A stretch of DNA of 64,000 nt. It comes from Azospirillaceae bacterium. GTDB taxonomy: Bacteria > Pseudomonadota > Alphaproteobacteria > Azospirillales > Azospirillaceae. Numbering within the stretch: the stretch's first letter is position 1; every line of letters starts with the position of its first letter. Positions 30,919 to 39,137 of the stretch are shown here, one piece after another. The notes under the pieces are model-generated. The model was given only the letters and a program-made list of their open reading frames with translations, was not told the DNA's origin and searched no databases. The stretch is taken from NCBI GenBank assembly GCA_028283825.1, contig JAPWJW010000003.1, positions 1,139,501 through 1,203,500 on the forward strand. Direction: 5' to 3'. The translations under genes and the position numbers were made by a program.

Positions 30919-32379
30919 ATGACCACCGCCCCCATCATCGTCTGGTTCCGCCAGGATTTGCGCCTGGCCGACAATCCCGCGCTGGCCCATGCCCATGCCA
31001 CCGGCCGGCCGATCGTGCCGCTGTACATCCTGGATGAGGCGGCGCCCGGCGCCTGGGCACCGGGTGGCGCCTCACGCTGGTGGCTGCACCACAGCCTGGC
31101 GGCGTTGGGCAACGCCTTGACCAAGGCCGGCTGCCCCCTGGTGTTGCGCCGGGGCCGGGCCGACGTGGTGTTGCACACCCTGATGCGAGAGGTCGGCGCC
31201 AGCGCCGTCGTCTGGAACCGGTGCTATGAGCCCCACGCCATCGCCCGCGACAGCGCGCTGAAGGCCGATCTGAAGGCGGAGGGCGTGGCGGTCGACAGCT
31301 TCAACGCCGCCCTACTGGCCGAACCCTGGACGGTCAAGACCAACGCCGGCGGCCCATTCAAGGTCTTCACCCCCTTCTGGAAATCGTTGCGCGCCAATCT
31401 GGCGCCACCCGACCTGGCGCCCACACCCAAAAGCCTGGCCGCCCCGCCCACCCCGCCGGACGGCGACAGCCTGTCCGACTGGGGCCTGCTGCCGACCAAG
31501 CCGGACTGGGCCGGCGGGATGCGCGATACCTGGACACCCGGCGAGGCCGGCGCCCACCGGCGGCTGGCGGACTTCCTGGCTGGCCCGGTGGCGGGCTACA
31601 GCGAGGGCCGCGACTATCCGGCCCAGCCCCGCACCTCACGCCTATCGCCCCACCTGCATTTCGGTGAACTCTCCCCCCGCCAGATCTGGGTGGCGGCGGA
31701 AGCGGCGGCCACGCCCGGGAACCGGGGTGAGGTCGACGCCTTCCAGCGCGAGCTGGGCTGGCGGGAATTCTGCCACCACCTGCTGTACCACTTCCCCGTC
31801 CTGCCGGAACGCCCCCTGAACCCGAAGTTCGAGGCCTTCGCCTGGGATCGCGACGACCGCCACCTGGCGGCGTGGCAGCGGGGCCGCACCGGCTATCCCA
31901 TCGTCGATGCCGGCATGCGCGAACTGTGGGCCACCGGCTGGATGCACAACCGGGTGCGCATGGTGGTGGGGTCCTTCCTGGTGAAGCACCTGCTGCTGCC
32001 CTGGACGGCCGGCCAGGCCTGGTTCTGGGATACGCTGGTGGACGCGGACCTGGCCAACAACGCCGCCAGCTGGCAGTGGATCGCCGGCTGCGGCGCCGAT
32101 GCCGCCCCCTATTTCCGGGTGTTCAACCCGGTGCTGCAGGGGGAGAAGTTCGACGCCCAAGCGGACTACGTCCGCCGCTGGGTCCCGGAACTGGCGGGCC
32201 TGCCCGACAGCCTGATCCACCAGCCGTGGACGGCCAGCACCCCGGTGCTCCGCGCGGCCGGCGTCACTCTGGGCCGCGACTATCCCCACCCCATCGTGGA
32301 ACACAAGGCGGCGCGCCAGCGGGCGCTGGATACCTTCGCGCAGATCAAGGGTGATCCAAACGAGGACGACAATACGTAA
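30919..32379 (+). CDS. phrB: Deoxyribodipyrimidine photolyase
   Basis: Class I CPD photolyase (486 residues), which uses FADH- and blue light to split UV-made pyrimidine dimers. The N-terminal alpha/beta antenna domain begins IVWFRQDLRLADNPAL. The FAD-binding domain shows SRLSPHLHFGELSPRQ near residue 240, RELGWREFCHHLLYH near 277, and the core GYPIVDAGMRELWATGWMHNR near 325, split here as YPIVDAGMREL and TGWMHNRVRM, then WQWIAGCGADAAPYFR. It is followed closely by an FAD oxidoreductase, as in alphaproteobacterial light-stress clusters. Confidence 0.95.
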   Translation: MTTAPIIVWFRQDLRLADNPALAHAHATGRPIVPLYILDEAAPGAWAPGGASRWWLHHSLAALGNALTKAGCPLVLRRGRADVVLHTLMREVGASAVVWNRCYEPHAIARDSALKADLKAEGVAVDSFNAALLAEPWTVKTNAGGPFKVFTPFWKSLRANLAPPDLAPTPKSLAAPPTPPDGDSLSDWGLLPTKPDWAGGMRDTWTPGEAGAHRRLADFLAGPVAGYSEGRDYPAQPRTSRLSPHLHFGELSPRQIWVAAEAAATPGNRGEVDAFQRELGWREFCHHLLYHFPVLPERPLNPKFEAFAWDRDDRHLAAWQRGRTGYPIVDAGMRELWATGWMHNRVRMVVGSFLVKHLLLPWTAGQAWFWDTLVDADLANNAASWQWIAGCGADAAPYFRVFNPVLQGEKFDAQADYVRRWVPELAGLPDSLIHQPWTASTPVLRAAGVTLGRDYPHPIVEHKAARQRALDTFAQIKGDPNEDDNT

Positions 32380-32380
32380 T
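32352..32380 (+). promoter_or_regulatory. Candidate ECF-sigma promoter before the FAD oxidoreductase gene
   Basis: TGATCC (32352-32357), 17 bases, CGTAAT (32375-32380), inside the end of phrB and 52 bases before the next start codon. It resembles the site at 30681. Recognition by an RpoE/ChrR-type sigma factor is an inference. Confidence 0.35.
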
Positions 32381-32432
32381 GACTTGGCGTTAGACTGGCG
32401 CCGTTGGATTTTTGGGTTTGGGAATCGCAGGC

Positions 32433-33767
32433 ATGAAGATCGCCGTCATCGGCGCCGGCATTACCGGCATGAGCTGCGCCTGGCTGCTGGCCCGGCAGGG
32501 GCACGACATCACCCTGTTCGAACAGAACGGCTATCTGGGCGGGCATTCCAACACGGTGATGGTGCCGGGCCGCGACGCCCACCCCCTGCCGGTGGACACG
32601 GGCTTCATCGTCTACAACGCCGCGACATACCCCAACCTGGTGGCGCTGTTCGATTATCTGGACGTGCCGACCCAGGCGTCGGAGATGTCGTTCGCCGTCA
32701 GCCTGGACCGGGGCAAGCTGGAATATTCCGGCACCAACCTGGCCGGCATGTTCGCACAGAAGCGCAACCTGCTGTCGCCCACCTATCACCTGATGCTGCG
32801 CGATATCCTGCGCTTCTACAAGACGGCCCCGGCCCTGCTGGACCAGCCGTCGGCCGCCGGCCTGACGCTGGGGGAATATCTGGTGGCGCAGCGCTACGGC
32901 CACCGCTTCATCTACGACCATCTGCTGCCCATGGGGGCGGCCATCTGGTCCTCCACCATCGGGGAGATGCTGTCCTTCCCGGTGCAGAGCTTCGTGCGCT
33001 TCTTCTGCAACCACGGCCTGCTGAAGCTGAAGGAACGGCCGCAGTGGCGCACCGTGACGGGCGGCAGCCGCGCCTATGTGGAACGCCTGACCCGGTCGCT
33101 GGACGGGCATTTCCACGTCAACCGCGCCATCTCCGCCATCCGTCGCAGCGCCGGCGGCGTGCACATGCAGGATTCCCAGGGCGGCATCACCAGTTTTGAG
33201 CAAGTGGTGGTGGCGACCCACGCCGACCAGGCGCTGGCCCTGCTGACCGACCCGTCGGAGGAGGAGCGCCGCGTCCTGGGCGCCTTCCGTTACCAGATGA
33301 ACCGGGCGGTGCTGCACCGTGACCCGCAGCTGATGCCCCGCCGCGCCAAGGCCTGGTCCAGCTGGAACTATACCGCCCATTCCACGCGGGAACGCGACGC
33401 CAAGGTGTCCGTCACCTATTGGATGAACATGTTGCAGGGACTGGACAAGCGGGTACCCCTGTTCGTTACCCTGAACCCCATCGCCGAACCCAGGCCGTCC
33501 CTGAAGGTGCGGGAGTTCATCTACGACCACCCGCTGTTCGACCTGGGTGCGGTCACCGCGCAGCAGGATCTGGGCCTGATCCAGGGCGTGCGCCGTACCT
33601 GGTTCTGCGGCGCCTATTGCGGCTATGGCTTCCACGAGGATGGGCTGTCGGCCGGGTTGGCGGTGGCGGAATCGCTGGGCGGCCAGCGGCCCTGGCACGT
33701 GGCCGATGCCAGCCCCGCCGGCCGCAACGCCCGCCCGCGCGGCACCCACCTGGCCGCCACCGGCTAA
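32433..33767 (+). CDS. FAD-dependent amine-oxidase-like oxidoreductase
   Basis: Flavoprotein (444 residues) with an N-terminal dinucleotide-binding motif IAVIGAGITGMSCAWLLARQ, split as VIGAGITGMSCAW, then LFEQNGYLGGHSNTV and the family segment VDTGFIVYNAATYPNL. Near the C-terminus FCGAYCGYGFHEDG forms the second FAD contact. This group usually sits beside a DUF1365 protein and a cyclopropane-fatty-acid synthase-like gene, with photolyase, in singlet-oxygen stress clusters. Here only photolyase is next to it. The substrate is not known. The start is MKIAVIGAG; the upstream TTG is less likely. Confidence 0.87.
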   Translation: MKIAVIGAGITGMSCAWLLARQGHDITLFEQNGYLGGHSNTVMVPGRDAHPLPVDTGFIVYNAATYPNLVALFDYLDVPTQASEMSFAVSLDRGKLEYSGTNLAGMFAQKRNLLSPTYHLMLRDILRFYKTAPALLDQPSAAGLTLGEYLVAQRYGHRFIYDHLLPMGAAIWSSTIGEMLSFPVQSFVRFFCNHGLLKLKERPQWRTVTGGSRAYVERLTRSLDGHFHVNRAISAIRRSAGGVHMQDSQGGITSFEQVVVATHADQALALLTDPSEEERRVLGAFRYQMNRAVLHRDPQLMPRRAKAWSSWNYTAHSTRERDAKVSVTYWMNMLQGLDKRVPLFVTLNPIAEPRPSLKVREFIYDHPLFDLGAVTAQQDLGLIQGVRRTWFCGAYCGYGFHEDGLSAGLAVAESLGGQRPWHVADASPAGRNARPRGTHLAATG

Positions 33768-33786
33768 GCCGTGCTAGCCTGAACCC

Positions 33787-33852
33787 ATGTCGTTGATCCT
33801 GAACGCGCGCGGCATTCCGCGAATTACCAACCCGGCCTGACGACAGGCCGGG
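33787..33852 (+). other. Short 17-codon frame ending in a hairpin
   Basis: An ATG at 33787 opens a 17-residue frame (MSLILNARGIPRITNPA) whose TGA at 33838-33840 lies inside a perfect 9-bp hairpin CCCGGCCTG-ACGA-CAGGCCGGG (33831-33852). It is 68 bases ahead of the kinase-like gene. The ribosome-binding site is weak and no U-run follows. It may be a leader peptide, the end signal of the preceding gene, or chance. Confidence 0.25.
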
Positions 33853-33919
33853 CGTTGGCGTTCGGGTTCAATCAGGGCGCCCCCAACGGGGCCGGCCCTT
33901 CGGCATCAGGAAATCACCC

Positions 33920-34444
33920 ATGTCCCATCCCCCTGTGCTGCACCTGGTGTGCGGCAAGATCGCGGCCGGCAAATCGACGCTGACGGCCCAGTTGGCGACC
34001 GCCCCCGCCACCGTGCTGGTGGCGGAAGACCATTGGCTGGCCCGGCTCTACCCCGATGAGATCCGAGAGATCGCCGACTATGTGCGCTGTTCCGCCCGGC
34101 TGCGGCAGGTGATGGGCCCGCATGTCATCGACCTGTTGCGGGCCGGCCTGTCGGTGGTGCTGGATTTCCCCGCCAACACAGTAGGCTTGCGTGCCTGGAT
34201 GCGCGGCCTGATCGACCAGGCCGGCAGCGATCACACCCTGCATTATCTGGACGTGCCGGACGCGGTCTGCCGCCAGCGGCTGCGCGCCCGCAACGCGGCC
34301 GGCGGCCATGACTTCGCCGCCACCGACGCGGAGTACGACGCCATCACCAGCTACTTCACACCACCGACGGAAGAGGAAGGCTTCGTCGTGCGGGTGCACC
34401 GGCCCGATATCAGCGGCATGAGGTCTGGCCTCATGCCGCTGTAG
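33920..34444 (+). CDS. P-loop kinase-like ATPase
   Basis: A 174-residue P-loop protein. Walker A GKIAAGKSTL is near residue 12, a lid-type segment RQRLRARNAAGGHDFAATD near 118, and FFTPP-like YFTPPTEEEGF near 145, the arrangement of small-molecule or zeta-like kinases (AAA_33 group). The phosphorylated substrate is unknown. The last ten codons (ending GLMPL) and the stop are supplied by intergenic element copy 7, so the native C-terminus may be altered. Confidence 0.8.
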   Translation: MSHPPVLHLVCGKIAAGKSTLTAQLATAPATVLVAEDHWLARLYPDEIREIADYVRCSARLRQVMGPHVIDLLRAGLSVVLDFPANTVGLRAWMRGLIDQAGSDHTLHYLDVPDAVCRQRLRARNAAGGHDFAATDAEYDAITSYFTPPTEEEGFVVRVHRPDISGMRSGLMPL

Positions 34445-34543
34445 GCGCCGACCGGCGCCGCCGCAGACTTCCGGGGAGCCGAAGGCGGACTGGAAGTCGA
34501 GGATGAGCCCAGCGGCCGGATGGCCGCGCCCGGCGCTTGAGGG
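34412..34543 (-). repeat. Dispersed multi-stem intergenic element, copy 7
   Basis: Minus-strand copy starting 10 bases after the stop of the hydrolase gene. Stem 1 GCGGCC-ATCC-GGCCGC, stem 2 arms GACTTCC and GGAAGTC, stem 3 GGCGCCGACCGGCGCC (as read on the plus strand), stem 4 AGCGGCATGAG with CTCATGCCGCT. Stem 4 lies within the end of the kinase-like gene. Confidence 0.85.
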
Positions 34544-34552
34544 AATTCTTGA

Positions 34553-35323
34553 TCAATCCACCAGGAAGTCCGCGATGACGGTCCCAAGGTCGGGCTTGGT
34601 CACCGCACTCATGTGGTCGCCGGGGATCTCGGCGTAGCGGCCCCCGGGCAAACGGTCGGCCAGATCCTGGGCGGAACCGTTGTCCCGGTCCTGCGCGCCG
34701 GATGTGACCAGCACCGGCAGGGTCAGACCGGCCAGCACGTCGGCCGGCGTGTCCACGAAGGTTTCCAGGATGTGCAGCAGGGCGACGGGGTCGCCGCCCA
34801 CCGTCTTCAGGAAAGCCTCCGCCATCCATTCGGGCGAACCGCGCTCGAAGGTGCCCAGGTTGGTCAGGATGTGGCGGAAGTGCGCCCCCCGGCCGGCGGT
34901 GTGCAGGATGCCCTCCAGCCCCATGCCGGCCAGGATGGCGCGGCCCGGCGTGGCGCCACGGGCCAGCATGCGCATGGTGGTGCGCCCGCCCAGGGAATAG
35001 CCGCCCAGATCATAGTCGGTCAGGCCCAGATGGGCCACCAGCGCCAGGCCGTCGTCGGCCAGCACATCGGACGGGTAGGCCGACGCCTCGTGCGGCTTGG
35101 CGCTGTCGCCGTGGGCGCGCAGGTCCGGCATGATGACACGGTAGCCGGCCGCCGCGATCTTGGCCGCGTGGCCGTACTTCAGCCAGTTGACGGTGGCGGT
35201 GGAGAAATAGCCATGGATCAGCACCAGCGGCCGGCCCTGCCCCACCTCGCGATAGGCCAGCCGCGCGCCGCCGTGGCCCTGGAAATACTGGACGGGAATG
35301 TCGGAAAAGGCAGGCGTGGCCAC
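34553..35323 (-). CDS. Alpha/beta hydrolase
   Basis: Alpha/beta-fold hydrolase (256 residues). The oxyanion segment is PLVLIHGYFSTATVNW near residue 32, and the nucleophile elbow is GGYSLGGRTTMRM with Ser near 108. Near the C-terminus GAQDRDNGSAQDL provides the acid, and GDHMSAV near 236 the histidine. The substrate is unknown; esterase- and haloperoxidase-like relatives share this layout. Confidence 0.88.
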   Translation of the reverse strand: MATPAFSDIPVQYFQGHGGARLAYREVGQGRPLVLIHGYFSTATVNWLKYGHAAKIAAAGYRVIMPDLRAHGDSAKPHEASAYPSDVLADDGLALVAHLGLTDYDLGGYSLGGRTTMRMLARGATPGRAILAGMGLEGILHTAGRGAHFRHILTNLGTFERGSPEWMAEAFLKTVGGDPVALLHILETFVDTPADVLAGLTLPVLVTSGAQDRDNGSAQDLADRLPGGRYAEIPGDHMSAVTKPDLGTVIADFLVD

Positions 35324-35396
35324 GGGGCAAGGCTCCAGCGTCGGGATGCGGGGTGCCCAGGCTACAGCCCTGCCGGGCCGCGATGGAAACCTTTCT

Positions 35397-35915
35397 TCAG
35401 GCCTGGCGGAACAGCGCCTTGCGCATGCCCCAGGCGGCCAGCTGGGTGCCGCACGCCATGGTCATCAGCCGGGGCCCCTGGCGCCGGTACCCCATGGCCT
35501 CATAAAACCCGACCGCATTCATGGAAGAGGTCAGGTGCAGGCCGCCCGCCCCCCGGCTCCACGCCACATCCTCGACCGCCGTCAACAACAACCGGCCGGT
35601 GCCCTTGGCCGCCACCGGGTCGACATAGACGGCGCGCACCTCCGCACTGTAGAGCGCGGCGAAACCCACGACGCGGCCGGCCATGTCGGCCACCACCACG
35701 TGCTCCCCCCAGTCGGTCATGGCGGCGCGGTAGTCCGCCGCCTCCCGACCACCCAGCAGGGCCATCAGCTGTTCCGGCGAATAATGCCCGGCACAGAAGG
35801 CGTGGACGGAGCGGATATGGACCTGGCGGATGCCCTCGGCATCGGCGGCGTCGGCCGGGCGGATCGCGGGCAAAGGCGCGTCGGCAGGTGGGGTTCTGAC
35901 GCTCGACCGGTACAT
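35397..35915 (-). CDS. GNAT-family N-acetyltransferase
   Basis: Predicted acetyl-CoA-dependent N-acetyltransferase (172 residues from the ATG at 35915). The fold is seen from IRPADAADAEGIRQVHI through VVGFAALYSAEVRAVYVDPVAAKGTGRLLL, here read as AEVRAVYVDP then KGTGRLLLTAVE, the acetyl-CoA pyrophosphate loop, and ends in NAVGFYEAMGYRRQG. The substrate is not predictable. A TTG start at 35996 is an alternative. Confidence 0.85.
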   Translation of the reverse strand: MYRSSVRTPPADAPLPAIRPADAADAEGIRQVHIRSVHAFCAGHYSPEQLMALLGGREAADYRAAMTDWGEHVVVADMAGRVVGFAALYSAEVRAVYVDPVAAKGTGRLLLTAVEDVAWSRGAGGLHLTSSMNAVGFYEAMGYRRQGPRLMTMACGTQLAAWGMRKALFRQA

Positions 35916-36280
35916 GCCGCCCAATTCGACCCTTCTTCGGAATTCCGCGCCCCCCAGGGGGACAGCGCTCACAAACGGCGCGCGCGGTTCTTTCAACTAT
36001 ATCGCGGTAAAGATGTGCATCAAGCCGCCATGCGCCATGGCGTCACCGATGGCACCACCGGGACACGCACATCCGCTATTTTGGCGGTCCAGCGGCAGGA
36101 AGGAATGCGGAATCGCGCGATACCGTTGCAATAGGGCAAAGGCCGGCGGATGGCTTGACCACCCATGCCCTAGACTCGGGGGAAGAGGCGCACCCCAAAC
36201 GCAACGGGCTCGGGGCTTCCATCCGCCGCCCATCCCGCTATCCTGGAAACCGACATCGCAACCACCCTGGCCTCACCCCC
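35916..36280. other. Divergent intergenic region
   Basis: About 365 bases between the acetyltransferase and the N-formylglutamate amidohydrolase, which point away from each other. Open frames here are short, lack ribosome-binding sites and have unusual composition. The two promoters must lie here, but I see no clear -35/-10 pair. Confidence 0.4.
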
Positions 36281-37087
36281 TTGAACACCGCTCTCGCCCC
36301 TGCCCCTTTCCTGCACCCCGATGAACCGCCGGCCGTCACGGTGGTGAACCCGGGGGGTGCCGCCCCCGTGGTGCTGCTGTGTGAGCACGCGTCCAACCGC
36401 GTGCCGGCCCGCCTGGGCACCCTGGGCGTGGCGGCGGGGGACATGCGCCGCCACATCGCCTGGGACATCGGGGCGGAGGCGGTGACCCGCGCCCTGGCGC
36501 GGCGGCTGGACGCGCCGGCGGTGGTGGCGGGTTATTCGCGCCTGGTGGTGGATTTGAACCGACCGCTAGACAGCCCCACCCTGATGCCGGCGGTCAGCGA
36601 CGGCACGCCCATCCTGGCCAACCAGTCCCTGCACGACGGCGACCGCCAGGCGCGGCTGGACGCCCTGTTCCATCCCTTCCATGCCGCCGCGAACGCGCTG
36701 GTGGCGGCCAAGCGGGATGGGGCCCAAGTGCCGGCCATCATCTCCGTCCACAGCTTCACGCCGGTCATGGATGGCGTCCAGCGGCCCTGGCACCTGGGGA
36801 TCCTGTGGGACCAGGACGGGCGCCTGCCCCTGCCGCTGCTGGACAGCCTGCGCGGCCTGCCGGGCGTGGTGGTGGGCGACAACGTCCCCTACTCAGGCCG
36901 CGACGGCCACGGCTATACCTTGCAGACCCATTCCAGCGCCCCCGGCCTGCCCGGCGTGCTGATCGAGGTGCGGCAGGATCTGATCGGCGACGCCGACGGC
37001 GCGGAACACTGGGCGGGTGTGCTGGCCGACGCCCTTGGACAGCTGATCGGCCGGCCCGATATACACCATGTGCTGAACGCCCCTTGA
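36281..37087 (+). CDS. N-formylglutamate amidohydrolase family protein
   Basis: Zinc-dependent amidohydrolase family member (268 residues from a TTG at 36281). Family blocks are VVLLCEHASNRVPARL near residue 30, AWDIGAEAVTRALARRL near 56, YSRLVVDLNRPLDSP near 83, and IISVHSFTPVMDG near 155 with the zinc-binding His. The C-terminal GVLIEVRQDLI also fits. Classical HutG removes formate from N-formylglutamate in histidine breakdown; no hut genes are nearby, so the actual substrate may differ. The start is uncertain because no good ribosome-binding site is seen. Confidence 0.83.
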   Translation: MNTALAPAPFLHPDEPPAVTVVNPGGAAPVVLLCEHASNRVPARLGTLGVAAGDMRRHIAWDIGAEAVTRALARRLDAPAVVAGYSRLVVDLNRPLDSPTLMPAVSDGTPILANQSLHDGDRQARLDALFHPFHAAANALVAAKRDGAQVPAIISVHSFTPVMDGVQRPWHLGILWDQDGRLPLPLLDSLRGLPGVVVGDNVPYSGRDGHGYTLQTHSSAPGLPGVLIEVRQDLIGDADGAEHWAGVLADALGQLIGRPDIHHVLNAP

Positions 37088-37099
37088 GGACCCCATCCC

Positions 37100-37408
37100 A
37101 TGATCCCCGACATCGACGACGCCACCCGCGTGGAACTTGAGGCCGCGGCCTTCCGCCGGCTGGTGGCCCACCTGCGCGAACGCACCGACGTGCAGAACAT
37201 CGACCTGATGAACCTGGCCGGCTTCTGCCGCAATTGCCTGTCCAAATGGTACCGCGCCGCCGCCAATGAGCAGGGCGTCGAACTGGACTACGAAGGCGCG
37301 CGCGAGATCGTCTACGGCATGCCGTATGAGGACTTCAAACGCCTGCACCAGCGCGAGGCGACGGCCGAACAGCAGGCCGCCTTCGAGCGTGCCAAGCCCC
37401 AGGACTGA
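37100..37408 (+). CDS. DUF1244 protein
   Basis: A 102-residue protein with the family core AAFRRLVAHLRERTDVQNIDLMNLAGFCRNCLSKWY, seen in parts as LRERTDVQNIDLM and GFCRNCLSKWYRAAA, followed by REIVYGMPYEDFK. The CRNC pair suggests metal binding. DUF1244 is conserved in proteobacteria with no established function. It follows the amidohydrolase by 12 bases and is probably co-transcribed with it. Confidence 0.93.
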   Translation: MIPDIDDATRVELEAAAFRRLVAHLRERTDVQNIDLMNLAGFCRNCLSKWYRAAANEQGVELDYEGAREIVYGMPYEDFKRLHQREATAEQQAAFERAKPQD

Positions 37409-37513
37409 CGCGCCAGCGGATTAACCGTCACCGGCGCTTGCCAGATCCGGGCGGGCGCGGGTAAGGTCGCGCCCTCACCATAGACCACCCCCTAGAATGA
37501 AGAGGCATTCCCC

Positions 37514-37774
37514 ATGTCGGACGCCCCGGTAACGGATGTTGGCGGCATCGCCGGCGAACGCCTGCGCTCCATCATCGAGCGCATCGAGCGCCTGGAAGAG
37601 GACAAGAAGGGCATCGCGGACGATATCAAGGACATCTACGCGGAAGCCAAGGGCACCGGGTTCGAGACCAAGGTGATCCGCGCGATCATCCGCCTGCGGA
37701 AGATGGAAAAGAACGACCGTCAGGAGCAGGACGCCCTGCTGGAACTCTACAAGTCCGCCCTGGGCATGGAGTAA
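37514..37774 (+). CDS. gapR: DUF2312/GapR nucleoid-associated protein
   Basis: An 86-residue coiled protein with the DUF2312 core IIERIERLEEDKKGI, DIYAEAKGTGFETKV and IRAIIRLRKME. In Caulobacter GapR encircles overtwisted DNA ahead of replication and stimulates topoisomerases. Length and sequence match closely. It has its own terminator downstream (37813-37848). Confidence 0.93.
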   Translation: MSDAPVTDVGGIAGERLRSIIERIERLEEDKKGIADDIKDIYAEAKGTGFETKVIRAIIRLRKMEKNDRQEQDALLELYKSALGME

Positions 37775-37812
37775 GGGCCGGCGCGACCAGCGCCACCCTT
37801 GAGCCGCAGGAG

Positions 37813-37848
37813 AAGGCCGGGCCGCCCCGACGGGCGCCCGGCCTTTTT
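37813..37848. terminator. Bidirectional terminator between gapR and the protease gene
   Basis: Arms GGCCGGGC and GCCCGGCC close an inner stem around CCCCGACGGG. On the plus strand TTTTTC follows; on the minus strand the stem is followed by TTCTCC, weaker. It separates two convergent genes. Confidence 0.75.
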
Positions 37849-37849
37849 C

Positions 37850-38827
37850 TTATGGGGTGGCATCCGGCTTGAAGCCAATCTCCGCCTTGTCGGCGTCGTA
37901 CAGCACGGCCGCGTGCTGATAGGCCAGCACCCCAGTCAGGATGCCGGGCGCGCCATCCGCCCCGGACAGGTCCGTGCGGCTGGCAGCGTCGGCCCCGGCG
38001 GCATAAGGCAGGCGGACCACGCCGGCACCGCTGCCGATGGTCAGCACCGCAGGCCCGCTGTCGCCCTGGCCCCGAAGCGCGGCATGGCCCAGGGGCATCA
38101 CCCCCACGGCGCCACTGTCCACCACCACCGGCGCACAGACGGGCGCGCCGTCGCCCACGGCGATACAGCCGGGCACGGCGTCGTTCATACCGCCACCCCG
38201 GCCGCGCATGGCCGGATCCAGCGGGAAACGAACGTAGCTCGCCACCTCATCCTCCGTTGGGTTCAGGACCAGACGGCCCATGATCCGCCCGGCCCGGGGC
38301 ACATCAATGACCCAGCGGTGGGCCAGCAGGGTCAGGGGATTGGGCAGCGGTGGATGCCCGCCCGGCTGGGGTAGCGACACGCCGATGATGGCGACGAAAC
38401 CGACCTGGGGGAAACCATCGCCACCGATGCGGTAGTCGGCCTGGGACAGGGCGCGGGCCGGACAGTCCGGTCGGGCGGCGACGCAGCCGACATGTCCCAC
38501 CCATTGCACCGGCATGGAAGCCGTGAGACCACCGAGCATGACCGACGCCGCCCGCATCGGCCCCAACAATTGCACCCCGCTGCCGTAGGCGGCCTGCATG
38601 GGCACCCCCTCGCCGGCGCCATCAGGACCCGCCAGCAGGTGCAAGCCGAAGGACCCGCTGTCCAGCATGGCCTGAACTTCGCGCCCGTCCACCGTCACCG
38701 GGACGGAATAACGCGGCGCGCCGTCCGGCAACACCGTCAGGGTGACGGGCACCTCGACCCGCGCATCAGCGTCCGCCAGCGCGGGTGTCGATATCGCCAA
38801 AAACAGAAGGGTCGCATGCCGCTTCAT
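37850..38827 (-). CDS. Putative exported pepsin-like aspartic protease
   Basis: A 325-residue protein with a signal peptide (ATLLFLAISTPALA). Two Asp-Ser-Gly motifs are present, AMLDSGSFG with Asp56 and VVVDSGAVG with Asp237, each within hydrophobic strands; the 181-residue distance fits the two lobes of a pepsin-fold protease. Cysteine pairs near 115/122 and 221/231 could form disulfides in the periplasm. Such bilobed enzymes are rare in bacteria. The usual flap Tyr is not obvious, and activity is therefore a prediction. The start MKRHATLL has GGGGTGGGG before it. Confidence 0.65.
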   Translation of the reverse strand: MKRHATLLFLAISTPALADADARVEVPVTLTVLPDGAPRYSVPVTVDGREVQAMLDSGSFGLHLLAGPDGAGEGVPMQAAYGSGVQLLGPMRAASVMLGGLTASMPVQWVGHVGCVAARPDCPARALSQADYRIGGDGFPQVGFVAIIGVSLPQPGGHPPLPNPLTLLAHRWVIDVPRAGRIMGRLVLNPTEDEVASYVRFPLDPAMRGRGGGMNDAVPGCIAVGDGAPVCAPVVVDSGAVGVMPLGHAALRGQGDSGPAVLTIGSGAGVVRLPYAAGADAASRTDLSGADGAPGILTGVLAYQHAAVLYDADKAEIGFKPDATP

Positions 38828-39137
38828 CCCCACCCCCGTCGCCATTTTTCATGGCCTTACCATTGGGGTAGAAGTCGGGATCTGGCTAGGGGAGGTGCTT
38901 CACTTCGCCGCCGCCGTGCGCTTGGATCAAGGCCCGGCGCCCTTCAAGGCAACCGGGTTTCCAGATCCCCCCGTCCCGAACCCACCCGCACCGTCGTGGC
39001 GATGCCTGAACACATCGCATGCACCATCAACTCCGTAAGGTCAGAAAGGCCATCCGATGGAATGCTGACCATTTGGGGATGGAATATGGCTGTGGTGTCG
39101 GCCGGGCGATCAATTAAGGCGACGATGCCAGGCCGCC
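38828..39137. other. Intergenic region without recognised features
   Basis: About 310 bases between the protease start and the dioxygenase stop. It presumably holds the promoter of the protease gene. I see no gene, strong hairpin or repeat. Confidence 0.4.
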
